Part shown: in pieces, positions 50,101-63,112 of the stretch | Numbering within the stretch: the stretch's first letter is position 1 | How the letters are laid out: each line of letters opens with the position of its first letter | Assembly (NCBI GenBank): GCA_013397075.1 | Contig: VWZS01000321.1 | Coordinates: forward strand, 1,760,236-1,824,235 | DNA length: 64,000 nucleotides | DNA from: Rhabdornis inornatus | Taxonomy: Eukaryota; Chordata; Aves; Passeriformes; Rhabdornithidae | Direction of reading: 5' to 3' | Program-made: the position numbers and the translations under genes | The notes under the pieces: generated by a model | What the model was told of the DNA's origin: nothing | Seen by the model: the letters and a program-made list of their open reading frames with translations, nothing else | Databases searched by the model: none

Positions 50101-53100
50101 AAACCTTTTCAAATATTATGTCTTGCTTAATTTAACACCATTGTCCTGATGTAAGTGCACACTATGGAACACATTTTAAAAACTATGTTAAATTTGGCTT
50201 CAATAAGCTTGGGGAGCACTGAGGGCTTAGTAGCAATCTAAGCTCACTTTAAGGCACTGCTTGCAGAACCAAGAAGGATGGAGAAAGATCTTGAAGAAAA
50301 GTTAGGAAAGGGGAGTTATGTGAAATTCCACTGCTTTTCCTCACAGTTTTCTGAATTATGATCCTTTCCCTCAATTGTAAAATAAGGTAAATAATTAATA
50401 TTACAACACAGACTGTTACAACAATGAATATATTCTGGTGGAGTTGCATGTAACTTCAGAAACCTATTCCACATTACCAGCTTCATCTTTAGATTTGATA
50501 GCAAAACAATGACCAAACAATGATTACTTGATGACAATATACTGATTGTCCTGGTGGAATTTATATTGTTGAATATGCATCTGCTTGGTCAAGTTAGATC
50601 ATATATCACACAACACTAAAAATTTCTGGCAGAGTTGCACAAGATTGCAGCAAAAACCATCAAAATAAAGCAGCATGATAGCAAATACGGCAGTTTAAAT
50701 AAGGGTTCAATATTTAATACTGTATTCAATCTTGTATTTTGAGAGGCTGGGAAGGATTAAGCTTGAAGAATTGAAATTATTTATTTCATAGGTCTTTATT
50801 CAATCCACACGGTAAAAAACACTGTCCATCGTGGCCTCAAAACCATGACACAGATGAATTACTTCATTCTGTTTCCACACAAGGAATTAGATATTGTTTA
50901 ATTAGGGAGAGATATTTTAAGATGCCATGAGATTGACTGGAATATTTCTGAGACCTTTCTACTTTGCTGTGAGGACTGAAACACAACTGTGAATGTCATG
51001 AAAACAGAACCTGTTTCTTCCCTGGAGATTTACCATCATGGAAATCACTCTGTGTTACAGAGCAATGTTCTTGTAGGTATATGGCCTAAGCCAGAGTCCA
51101 CTGAAGCTGGCACGTTTGGGAGCAGACTCCGACCTGTGTAAACATCAGAACACTGATGCATGTGCCTCACCTTGTCCTGCTTGCTCTGGTGGAGCTGAGC
51201 CAGCCACAGCAGCTGGGAACAGCTTTATCCATCCCAGGAACAGGGCTGAGTGCTCGGAGCACAGACCAGCTCTGTGTCACCAGCACTGCCTGAGATATGG
51301 TGCAACTGTAATTAACGATTATCTTCAAGACTTAATTACACTCAATGCTCTCCTGTGATGGAGTGAGGTGGCAAGAGAGGCTCCACTACCTGTTTGTCAA
51401 CAGAAATACCAGAGCTAATAACAGTAGTCTCTTATAAATTCCATCTTGAACTACAGAATATAACCAGCTGTCATTGCCTGTCCCTGCCAGGAGACAGGGA
51501 CAAGATGAGGAGCCTGAACTCCCACTATTAATTATTGGACAAGGAAATTGCCATGACACAATTGTTTGTCCCCTTATGTCAGTTTTTACCAAGGTTTCCA
51601 GAATACTGGGATCTGCTTTTCCACACAGTGACAAAGGTCCACACTCTGCAGTAGCCATAAGCCTACTGCTGAGCTGCAGGAGACCACACTGGCACCACAC
51701 ACATTTCAGCATGTGTGCACAAGAGAGAGAGGATGTGCACACAGTTTAATTCCTGCTGCTTGGTTTCCACCCTGAAACACAAGGAAGCATGTTTGGGATG
51801 AATTCCTCTGTCACTTAATGGAATGCCAGGCCTCATTTCTTCTTTAAACAGCAAAATGAAACAAAGCCCTCCACTTAATATTGGAACATACAAAAGGTTT
51901 AGATTTTAAAGCTGGGTAAGGCTCCTTTATTTGCAAATTCCACTGGATAATCAAAAATAAAGCTATTCTGAAATATATGGAAAACAAGAGCTTAATATCT
52001 GCTTTATGTCTGCTCTATGAATGAAGGAGGAAGGCCAGGCACAGATCTGTGATGATCACCAAACCCCTCAGACCCACCCAGAACAGTGGCAGCAACAAGA
52101 CTATTGGGGTGCCAAAACATAAGTGCTGTAGAAATAGAAGGAACTCATTCTTCAAGCAGGTATTTCAGCTGTGAAACAGTATGTGTTACCCTTGTGTTTC
52201 AGCCTTCTGATTGTTGACAGATGCTTTCTTGCAGTTTCTCACATTCTGTTCTTGTAAACAGTGAATGTTTTGTGTTCCTCTTTGAAGGAAGAGAGAATTG
52301 ATGGACTGTTGATGGGACCTATGGGGTTAGGAGGTATTATCCTCACTGTCCAATCCGTGGTCACTGTTGGAATTCTATAAATAGACGAAAAATGTAAATA
52401 AAGTGGTTCTTTTCCTGCTTGATTCTTCAGATTTTTTTGAGAGAAAAAGCATTCATTTCAAGGAAAGATGCAGTGACTTGAGGGTTTGTGATCTGAATAT
52501 AAACATGGGCAAAAATTAATAGAGGGAGACAATGTCTGTGAACTTGTTTGACCTTCTCCCCTCCAAACAGTACCCTCAGCTCTCAGCTGAACCTTGTCTT
52601 GAACTGTTACCTGTTCCCAGCATTGAAGAGGCTGTAGAACTTTACCAAATATTCCCCTTATTTTGCCAAATTTTATCAAGTGAACCCTAACCCAATGCTA
52701 ACCTTAAACATCCTTAGCCTGTTTCTCCCTGACATGGGGAAGAGAGCTACCTCTGCTACCCTCATGCTAAAGGGATAAAAGGAAGGAGAGCACTGCAGAG
52801 CTATCACCACAACTCAGTCGAGCTCAGCTAAGCCTAACATGGAGCACAGCCAAAAAGGTGTCTGAGGAGAAAGCTCAGATTAGCACATCCCTAATATTCC
52901 TCTTCAGTGGAGGTGTCCAGCAGATCCCTCCCCTTGTTTCCACACTTGGATTGCACAGCCTTAAGGGACACTGTCTGAAGGTGGAAGTGTTTATGGACAC
53001 ACAGGACACCGACCAGGGAACAGCCCTCCCAGAGGAGGCAGCAGCCTCCAGCCACTGTGATTTTGACAAAGTGGCTCAAAGAAGTGACAGGAGCACCCAC

Positions 53101-56100
53101 AGGTGTGGGATTTCCTGGCAGTTCCCACCACTGGACAGTACCTGAATTCCCCAGTGGAGAAGACTGAAGTCCCTAAAATGCAAACCCACAGAAAGATGCT
53201 CAAGCTGGAGGTGAAATCACAGACTTCCAGAGGCTGCAGGCTGTGTACTCCACATGCAGAGGGAGGAAGAGAGAAATGCAGTACCAATAATTTTCCTACT
53301 GCTTTTTTAGGAGTATCTGCACAAGTGCTAGAAAAACTGCCTTCCCCATTCCAGTTAAATAACACTAGCAATTTCTTCCAGTAATTCCTAGTGGGGTGCA
53401 TGTTTGGTTTCCTGTAAACAATAAATTCATGAAGACAAGCCCCACAAACCAGCACGAGTAGGAATTATCCCAAGATTTATGTGTGTATGACATTTTCAAA
53501 AAATTCCTGCAAATCATTTATACGGCAGGACTGTACATGCTGGCTGTGAGCAAGTAATCAGGAAACAACATTTCACATCCCTGGGCTGGCACTTGAGGTG
53601 GGGCCTGGAATACAGTTGGATGGAGAAAAGGGAATTTATACATCTTGTAAATGTAGCAGAGCTCTCCAAGTAAGACTAGACAGCAGAGTTGTGGGGGAAA
53701 CAAGCCTTGCCCATGGATTTGTTGGGATGTGAGCAAGAGCTGCTGCATCTGCTGAGGTTTCTCTGCAGGAAGCTGCCTGGGTCTGTTCAATTATGAGCTG
53801 TGCCAGTGAGGAAGGAGCATGCTGGACCTGCAGCTTATCCTCACTGTTCTCCCGCTGACATTTCTGGGCTGTATTTCTGGATCCCCTTACTCACGGATTC
53901 TCCTGTTATTCCTCATTGCTCTCTCACAGTAACTTGTTACACACCCCTTGCAGTGTGTAAGGAAAGAGCTGGAAGTCACAAACAGCTAAATGCTTCAGGA
54001 TGCTCAAGTACCACCAGGAGAAGTGAGATTTTGAAGGGAATCCTCATAGTGCTGTCACCTATGTTTCATGAGAGCAAGCACAGCTCGTGGCTGCTCCTCT
54101 GAATAGCAAGTTGATTGTGAATTCATGATCCTTGTCGTTTTAGGAAATTGTCATCACCTACTCAAAATCTGCAAAAGTTCCAATGCATTTTTAGTGGGCT
54201 TGGAGAGAATTAAACATAATTTTGTGTCAAGAGTAACTAAAAGCTCACTATCAACTCTGTTTTACTCTTAGTGGAAGGAGTCAGAAGCATAAAACCAACC
54301 ATCAACCTGCAGCGAGTCTGCTGAGAAAGGAGGAGAAAATATCTCTCATTTTGCCAGAGTAAACCAGATTTCAAAATCAACCTGAGTAAAGAAAATCTCC
54401 AGCCACTGTGGAAAAACATAACTGAAAAGCCAACAATTAGCCCAGAGTGCAAAGACTGCTGGTGTTTCCTTTACCTAGGGTTGCAAATTCACATTTTTAA
54501 ACTCAAGGGGCTTTGCACCCACCTCACAACAGCCTAACCAGTGGTGTCAAGATGGCCACAGTGGCTATGACTTAAACACAGGATTTAAAAAACCCAAAAA
54601 TCATCTTCTCCAAGCACAGGGACTGCCTGATCTCTTTCAAGCTAGGATGAATAATACAGATATGTTTAAATTTGAAATACTCTTCTTGTGAGCTTTATCT
54701 TCCAGCAGCAAATTCCTATCCTCTTTCCCCAGCTGAGCCAAGATATTCCTGAATATTTTATAACTAAAAATCTTTTTCTCTTTGCCCTCCTATGTAGATT
54801 CTCACACCCTGCAGCCCAGCATGAGAAGCTCTTCTCTTTGAAATATTGAGCCACTTTCAGTGGGTCTTGTCAATCCTTTTTACCTATTTTAATTGAATAT
54901 TTCAAAGTGGAGGGAGATCAGAGCACTCTGCCTGGGTGGGCACTGGCTGATGGTGTCAGGCTCTCTCTGCTCACCTCCAGTTGAAGTGATCAGATCCCTC
55001 ACTTCTTTGGGCTGAGGGGGTGATGGATGTCACAGCCTAATGGGTGAAAAGTGGCAATGAGGGAGCTTGGAAAAGAGTAGATGAAGCATGTTAAATTTAG
55101 AAGCTGTTTGTTTTCAAGAATGGGTTTGAACTTTAACTCACACAAAAATTATGCCTCACAATTCCATTCTTCTGTGACATCTTTGTTCCTCAGCTAGGGC
55201 CATGAAATAAAATATCACTCTTATATTAATAGCAAAGCTCATTGTTTCTTTTCTTCCACCTCTCCAAGTGTGGATGCCTGGATCATATAGGCAGATGTAG
55301 CAGCCTATAGATGTGCTCTGGATGCAGTGTAGTAGATGCATCTAGTCCAAGTTCTTTCCAAAGAACATTAATGGGAAACACTGGAGGCTTGGTGTTATTC
55401 ATACCAGAGTCAAACCAAAGGATATGTAAGCTTCCATTCTGGTATAATACTTAAATCTTAAATAGAATCTGAACAACTACTAAATGGCTGTTAAATTTCT
55501 CAAGCAGCTTATTCTTCTGGATAAATTAGAAGGCAGCATAAAATGGGATCTCCTGTACTTCAATTAAATTTCTTTGCTTACATGAAAAGCAGCCTTTTCA
55601 GAGGGAAGGACTGCAGAAGAAATGGCTGTCTGTACTCAAAAACTTTTGCCAGGACATTCTGAATATTAGAGACCATCAGCTCCATTAGCATCAGGCCACA
55701 GGTAGAGAATGAAGAGAGGCTGCCATGAGAAAAAGTCCTGAAACTGAGCACAGGCCAAAGGGGGAAAGGAGGACAGCATTTTTGTTAAAGCAAGACAGTT
55801 AAGGAAATACTGTTAAGACATTTTGATGTGAGAACTATTTTGGTTTCCTTTTTTTTTTTTCCTTAAATCCTCATTTTGTTTTAGCTGGCAATGATAGTGC
55901 TAAATTAATTATTTTTCTTTGTAGTCCCAGGCAGAATCCCCTGCAATTCCTTGATAAACTCCTATCTCATGCTCACGTCTTCATCAATTTAGAGTCTTTA
56001 CTTCCCATTAGAATTAGTTGTTTACGGTTGACAAATATTATCTGTATTTTCCTTGCTAAAATGATCATGGGGATAAAACTTCCATTTTTATGCTCACAAA

Positions 56101-58546
56101 TAAAGCTGAACAATTATGTGGCTTTTGGCATAAACAGGAACATAACAAGTTTTCTTTTCAAATATTTTTCCTCCCTTAAATTCTCTATTGTGGTATTTTG
56201 GATCCAATGCCTAAACATTCAAGCATAATTAATTAAGCTTTTTATTCTCAAGAGTATTTTAGTAGGATTTGCCAGAAAATGTTTGGAAAATGGCTGTGCA
56301 CTTAATAGTACGTGCATTGACTACTGTTTCAACATTCTGTAGGAGTGGATAGCCACAATGAGCATAAAAACTTAGTTAAGACTGGGAACTGCGTCCCTGT
56401 TGCGTAAATACAGCTTAAACCAAGAGAGGAATTTTGCATTATTCCAAATGATTAATACCATATCAGAATGAGAACCCAGTTACAGGTGAAATTTGCCCGG
56501 ATTGTGAAGGGTAGAGTGAGCCATTTTGGTAATCAAAAGGTTGGGGCAAGGGATGGAAAAGCAAAGAGTAAATGCGTGGTGGAGCCAACTGAGGATGCCT
56601 GAGCACTGAAAGAACAGGCTACTGAGACCACAAGTGCACTCTAGAAAATGTCCTGTGCTGAAACAGCCTCCAGCAGGTCCCCACTGTTCACAATTATCTG
56701 GGTGCAACCTCTGTCTCATAAACTCTTACATACACTTTTACATTTGCTTTCTTCCTTACATGTTAATTCCACTGCCAGAGTCACTGGAAATTAGGCTCAT
56801 AAAACAGGCTCCAAACCCAAAGAGAAAATATGAGGTGGCTTCACACTACGGCCACTAGATAATTTCTTTTGGTACTGAGGGCACCTAGGTTAGAGCTTAC
56901 TCGGGAATCTGAGTCCTACACTGCACCCTGCAACTCAAAAAGCTTTTACTTGTCATCCCTATGAGCTGGGTCTGCCTCCAAAAATCTGTTTGCCTTGGAG
57001 CTGTTGTGCTGTAGCCTTACTACCTTACTGCCATGTCACTAGCAATGGAAAAATAATAAATCTGGTCATTCTGCTTACAGAGGTTTCCAATCAATGCAGA
57101 CTTTTGGGTTACTGGTTTAGCAGCCCTTGAGCCCATTTAAGGTTTCATTTCCTTGGCCCCAGCAGAGAAGAAATCAGCATTGCTAATGCAGTCCAAGAGC
57201 ATTGTCTGAAGTTGCTTTGAAAGGAAAGCCAAGATGCACACAGCCCTGACCACAACTTTGCCCTCTGTTACTTCTAAGGCATGATAAACTAATAATGAAA
57301 AATCTGAAATCCTTCAAGTACCATATGTGCATTTTCAGACAGCTTCACTTGATATAATCCTTTAATCAAATGTGCAGGAAAGCAGGACAATGAAGGCTGA
57401 CATGTATTTCAGCAGCAGTAAAGGGGGGTTCATATGGAGTTTTGATGCAAGCCTATGCAGCCCTTGTAGAGTGCAGCCTGACACTGATAATTGTTTTGCC
57501 CCACGAGTTTGGAACTGTTGGGATGGACTCTACTAGCAAGATACCCCACAAAATATGGGCCTGACCCAGTGCTTGCTGGAGTTAATTGGATTTTTTTCTG
57601 TGACACTGGCAGAGATGATTTTAAGCCCCTAGAGCAGAAATTGGCTCACAATTGTCCATTTTCTCTCGTTATTCTCCGAGAAGAAATTCTACTGTGCCTT
57701 TTCAAAGATGATAGCTGAGTGTTAAATTCATGCTTTTATTTTGCTTATGGAGAACGAATTTCTTTCAAATAAAATGTCTTGTTTTTTTTTTTCTTTTTAG
57801 CAGAGTTCTGGCACATGTTTTCAGGGTCAAGATCTAATAATAGCCCTTACAAAACCTCCACAGTTGTGACATTCATTCTTTGGTGCAGCAAACAATGAGA
57901 CTGTAATGGTGATGATAATTGTGCTTATTTTTGATTCTGGACAAATGTCATCCATTCTCCATCCAGTCCCATTGTGTGAAGGCCTGAGCCACGACCTCCA
58001 GCAGGATCAGCTGACACAGTTCCACTCAGCCCAAATTTGTGACAATCTGCTAAAAATGGCAATCTTAATTTTTTTGCTATGCTTTTTTCACTGCTGAAGA
58101 GAGCTCCAGTAAGAAACATTACCTTTAACCTATGTTAAAATATTTCCACTAAATTTAAGTCAAAATTATGGGTGCTAATGATGTACTTGTGATCCTCTCA
58201 CTGCAGAAGATCTCCTGGTGTCTCTTACAGAGGTCCTTCACCTACTCAATGGAGATTTGCCTTCAAAAAATAAACACACCTGTTTGCCAGCACCCTCCCC
58301 ATCTCTAGCTGCACTACTGCCCTATTTTAAAGGAGATCATCTGGGGTCTAAAGAGGTGATTGCAGCTTCTTCTGGAATGTATTTCCCTGTTGCCACTAAG
58401 CTGATGTCATACTGGGCGTGAAAGTAAAAGGAAGGATGAGAGTAAGAGAGAGAAAGGAGGGACTTACAGACATCTTAGGCATGTGATAGATTTCTTCCAA
58501 GTAATTCTGAATTTGTAAAAAAGCCAAACTATTTGAATATCTTTTG

Positions 58547-58578
58547 ATTGATAGTTCAATATATTGATAGTTCAATAT
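58547..58578 (+). repeat. 16-bp tandem repeat
   Basis: Two exact copies of ATTGATAGTTCAATAT, followed by a degenerate third unit (ATTTTGAGTTGATAG). Each unit contains a short inverted repeat, ATTGA/TCAAT. Confidence 0.93.
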
Positions 58579-60154
58579 ATTTTGAGTTGATAGCTGCACA
58601 TATTTTTCAATGCTGATGTAATAAGAAAAATAAAAGATTAGCAACTACCTTGGAAGTGTATTATTAGAAGTTGATATTTGAATAGTTGTAAATATTGTTT
58701 TGTAGCTCAGCAGTCCAGCAAAGCCCTTCTTTATAGCTGTCCTATTCTATGTAAGTTTACTTAAGAGAAAGTAATTATCTTCCTTACCTAATTTCTTGTT
58801 TTCCCCTCCTTCTTTCATTAGCAGACTTTGATTTAATAGTTTTTGCTGGAGACATAGTTCATCATTGTACCAAAGATGGTAGCATCCAGCAATTTATCTG
58901 TCAACCTCTTCTCAATACACCAGCAATTTTTCATAGAAGAGAGGAACTAACTGGAGCAGTGGTCTATTCTTATGGCATATGGACCTATTAGCGTAGTAAA
59001 TTTATCATTATACATGACATAAAAGATGCATTACCATCCATTAAGTTCAGGTAGAAGCAAACCATTGGATGCCTACCACTGGATCTCTCCCACACCACAA
59101 TATCCTTTCCAGTAATGCCTGTGTGGTCTTTGAGGAGAGTTTCCCTTTTAAATGGTACCCTACAATTAAACGTGCAGAGCTTTCAAACCCAAGCCAGCTG
59201 TAAGATATTGGCATCAACATTTACTGCTGTGTAATGAGGTGCACCCAGTTAAAAGTGCATAAATTATTACTTGTTTTATATGGACGGGAAGCCTGATTTT
59301 GCATTTATCTTCTGCTACACCTTCCATACCCCTCAGATATATATTGAAAAAAGGCTCATTATCTTCTTTTTCCCTTTGTGTTTTAATACAGCAGTCCCAG
59401 GCAGGGAGGGGAAATCTGCACAGTCCTGTGCTTCTACAGCAGAGGAGCAGGACCCCCAGGCAAAAAGCCACCATGCCCCAGAAGCACAAGGGGAGCCCCC
59501 AGAGCTCTGCTTATAGTCTCAACCCCCCTCTATTTTCAGTTAAATTATCTGAGTAGCAAAATTACTTTGTGCTGTCACAAACTATGTTGCTGCCCTAAGT
59601 GAAGCATGATTTAATCTAAGTTTACACCTGTAGCTGACTAGTTACAGGAAGATAATTTGTCTATTGAGTTTTGCCTGTTTTCACTCTAATAATGCTCTTT
59701 GGCAAACCTAGATGTCTTTTTCTCTTTTTTTTCATTCTGTCTCCAAGAAGTAAAGCCCAAGACAGGATTGGAAAGGTCATTCTCCCTTTTCCTTTCTCTT
59801 CTCCTGCACAGTGAGAAATGTTCCGAGATAAACACACCCCTCTACCCATTGTATTCAGCCTGAATTCACCCACTGAGGTCTGTTGGGGTTTCACACTAAA
59901 ACTTCAACAAGAACAGGAAAACACAGAAAGGAAGAACATTTTCATTTAAAGGGTGGTAAAATTCATCACAAATTCTCAAGACTGATCTATAAAGATTGAG
60001 AGCTTTCTTCCAGCAGTTTGTACTGCTGGGTCATTTTACAGATATTGACACTACCATAAAAAGGAAAAAGAAAAAACCAAAACAAAACCAAAAACGGCAA
60101 GGGAGGAAAAAAAACCAAAGAAGGGGTAGAGGAGGACTAATTTTACAGGGTGAT

Positions 60155-60196
60155 GGAATTGAGGACACCAAGAACGGAATTGAGGACACCAAGAAC
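60155..60196 (+). repeat. Perfect 21-bp tandem duplication
   Basis: Two identical adjacent copies of a 21-nt unit beginning GGAATTGAGG and ending CAAGAAC. The identity suggests a recent slippage or duplication event. It lies just after an A-rich, purine-rich stretch (about 60058-60130). Confidence 0.95.
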
Positions 60197-63008
60197 AAGC
60201 ATCGAAATCTTACAGTATTTGATCAAACTTCTGCATGCCTCCTTCCCTCCTCAGGAAAAAGAAAAAAAAAGGCAATCTTGCTCCACACTGATAATGATGG
60301 TAAAGTCCCAGGAAGTAGCACATTCACAGTGGGTAGTTTTCTATAATTATTTGTTGCATTCAAAGGCAAAAAATATACTTAGGTAAATTGCTTCAGTGTT
60401 GACTACTGGAGAAAAGGCTTTTACTGAGCAAGGTAAGAAAGCAAGGAGGGAGAAAGTAACTGATATTATTTAAAGCATTGAGAAAACATGGTGATTGGTG
60501 GACTTGTACACTTGAACAATCATTGAAAAGAAAACAGCCTTACAGCAATATTAACAATTAAGAATCAATTGTCAGTCCCTCGGTCAGTGCAGAAAAGATG
60601 CACGGATCAGATATGCCAAGTGTGGATCTGCATCACACACCTGCAGTGCTGCAGCCAAAGTTTTTTTAGCAGTGATATTGTCTCTTTTAGCTTGAGCAGA
60701 GCACACACAGAGAGGTGCCTTGGAGGAGTACTGGAAGCTGCCCTGGGTGTGTTCAGGATCGGTAAAGGAGGTCCCATGGAGCGATCACTTAGCAGAGAAA
60801 CACATAACAGCCCTCTCACCGTGTTTGCGCTGCTGGCAACCATTACAAACCAATTATTTCCTTTGGTCTCTTAAAAGGGATGGGAATATAGGCTTCCTAA
60901 GGACTGCCATCACCTCCGAATGACATCACATCATTGCTTCAAAGGGAGCTGTGCTGAACAGGAGGAGACACTGTCTGACCTACCCTCCTACCACTGAGCA
61001 AGCCCACGAGCTATGGCTACAGGAATGAAAAGTGCTCCCCAGGTGCCTTGTCTTATAAACTGGTAAAGGCAGGAGAAAATCCTCTGAAATCTCAAAGACC
61101 TCAATTCAAATGTGCTTGCAGAAGCATCTTTTTATCTATCAAATGCTTTTGGACTCCAATTAAGCAAAGTACAGAAAGGGCTGGAATGGCCCTGGATAAC
61201 CTTTGCACAAGATGATGCTTGTACACCAAGTGCACAAAAAGCCATGCAAGTTATTTAAACCTATATTTTTTTGTCCATTTGCAGTAACAGCTACCACTGC
61301 ATGCTGTGTATCAGTGGGCTGACTTGTCAGTGGCTGAAGCCTGCTATTAGCCAACGAGTAAACATGGCTTCTCGCCCTCAGACCTTGGGAAGGATTAGCT
61401 TTTGCTGTGAAATACAGACGTTGGCAACATTTTGGATGCATTTTGAAACATTACTGGAACACTTCAAAAGTACAGATTCTTTAGATTTTCCCACAGTGGC
61501 AGGTCCAGCAGGGAATATTTAGCATTAAGTGCAATTATTTTGTTTTATGGAGTCTGTCTCAGGCTCTAGATGTCTGTACATGGTTTCTGTTTGAAGAGAA
61601 ATACATACAGATTCCAATAGGTATTGATGTACACTCAAGTTCCAAAGTACTGTCACTCCAGACAACATTTCCAAACCATTCTTCTCCCAAACAGTATCTC
61701 TGCTGGGGAGGACCAAGTTTTAAGCCTGCTGTACCCAACATCAGCTGAATAACAAAGGGAATAACTAGAGAGCATTTCAGAATAAGGAAAACTGAACACT
61801 AGGATGCCAATTTGCATTTCTTGTCCATCTCACTGCTGTGGGATCAGTTTCTTGGGCTATTGTGGCAAGCCACTTCAGCACAGCATGAAGTCCTACCATC
61901 CTTCTCCCCAGCTTAGTGTGTTCAGAGACACTCGGATTTTCAGCTCCACACCTTTGACTAAACTCGACAACCTGTGAATTATCTACTTGTAATTTGTAGC
62001 ACAGGCTGCTCTAAATATGTGAAAACATATTTGAGTAAAAATACTCATCCTTCGCATTCTCCATTTCATTTCTCAACAGTGTGTAGAGAAAGGTGCTGTC
62101 CTTCAGCAGGGCACATGAGAGGTATTTGGGTACAGCAGCAGGACCAGGAATCCTTGCAAAGGACACAATACAATGATCTCTTAAGGCAGAGGGCTGTGCA
62201 CATTTTTGTAATTACTGTATTTTACCTCCACTCCTATGAAGTGCCTTAGATGGCAATCCCTGGTACTTGTTACCAGACAGTGTCTAACCTAAAGCACTCT
62301 GGATTGAAACCTTATTTTAAAAAACCAAACAAAATACTTAGAATTCAACATCATGTTTACTCCAAATAAGAAACCAACACAAGTGTTCTGAACCTCACAG
62401 GAAAGGAGAGCCAGAGGGACACTGATCCATTTGTTTAGAGCACTAAATATCAGTCAGAGTTAAGGATTTATGATTGGGTCCATCACAGTCAGTTTCTGCA
62501 GGTAGTTTTTTAATTTGTTTGACCAGGAAGAACCAGCTATTGTAACAAGGATTGCTCCTGTCAGCACTGCTGAAGGCAGTTAAACATAAGATGTTATCAC
62601 TGGGGAAGAAAAGATGGCCCTTTATTTTTATGGATGGGAGAAACAGCTTGTTACCATAGCAATGTTGCATTTTCACATGTGGAGGCTGAAGTTGAAAGGG
62701 GCAAGCAACCTCTAAACTTTAGCAGTGATGACTGTGGGACAAAATAGAAGGCAAAATATTTGCTTTTCTGTTGAAACAACATTTGCAATTTGGGAGAAAA
62801 GATGCTAAAGGTACCTTGTGTGTGGTTACACCACTGGTTTGCCTCACTCTTGCCAGCATACACCTCATCTTGGTGTTGTTTGGACAGAAATTTTAGTGCT
62901 GCTCTCATCACCTGTCTTCATTATCCACAATGTTAAGTGGACATGGGTGAGGAGACGAACATGAAAAACTTTTTACTGCGAACTAATTAGCAGAGCTTTT
63001 TACGTTTA

Positions 63009-63028
63009 TTTAAATATAGATATTTAAA
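63009..63028. repeat. AT-rich 20-bp palindrome
   Basis: Arms TTTAAATAT and ATATTTAAA flank a central AG. The site is in AT-rich flanking DNA, next to an AACTAATTAG homeodomain-like motif at about 62981-62990. Confidence 0.9.
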
Positions 63029-63094
63029 AGCTTCCCTCTGGGAGAAAGAAAAGCATTCCCCAGAGTGGGCTTGCATTTTAAGATCTAAAAAGCA

Positions 63095-63112
63095 GCATGC
63101 ACTCGTGCATGC
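63095..63112. repeat. GCATGCAC palindrome, alternating purine-pyrimidine
   Basis: GCATGCAC and GTGCATGC flank a central TC. Together with the following ACGC the segment is almost entirely alternating purine-pyrimidine, a pattern known to favour Z-DNA. It lies 66 bases after the AT-rich palindrome. Confidence 0.9.

Noticed and set aside
60055..60130. A-rich stretch with CAAAAC units, possible retroposon tail
   Set aside because: No upstream body, polyadenylation context or target-site duplication was recognised. Similar patches at 16168-16215 and 43125-43165 look like simple low-complexity sequence.
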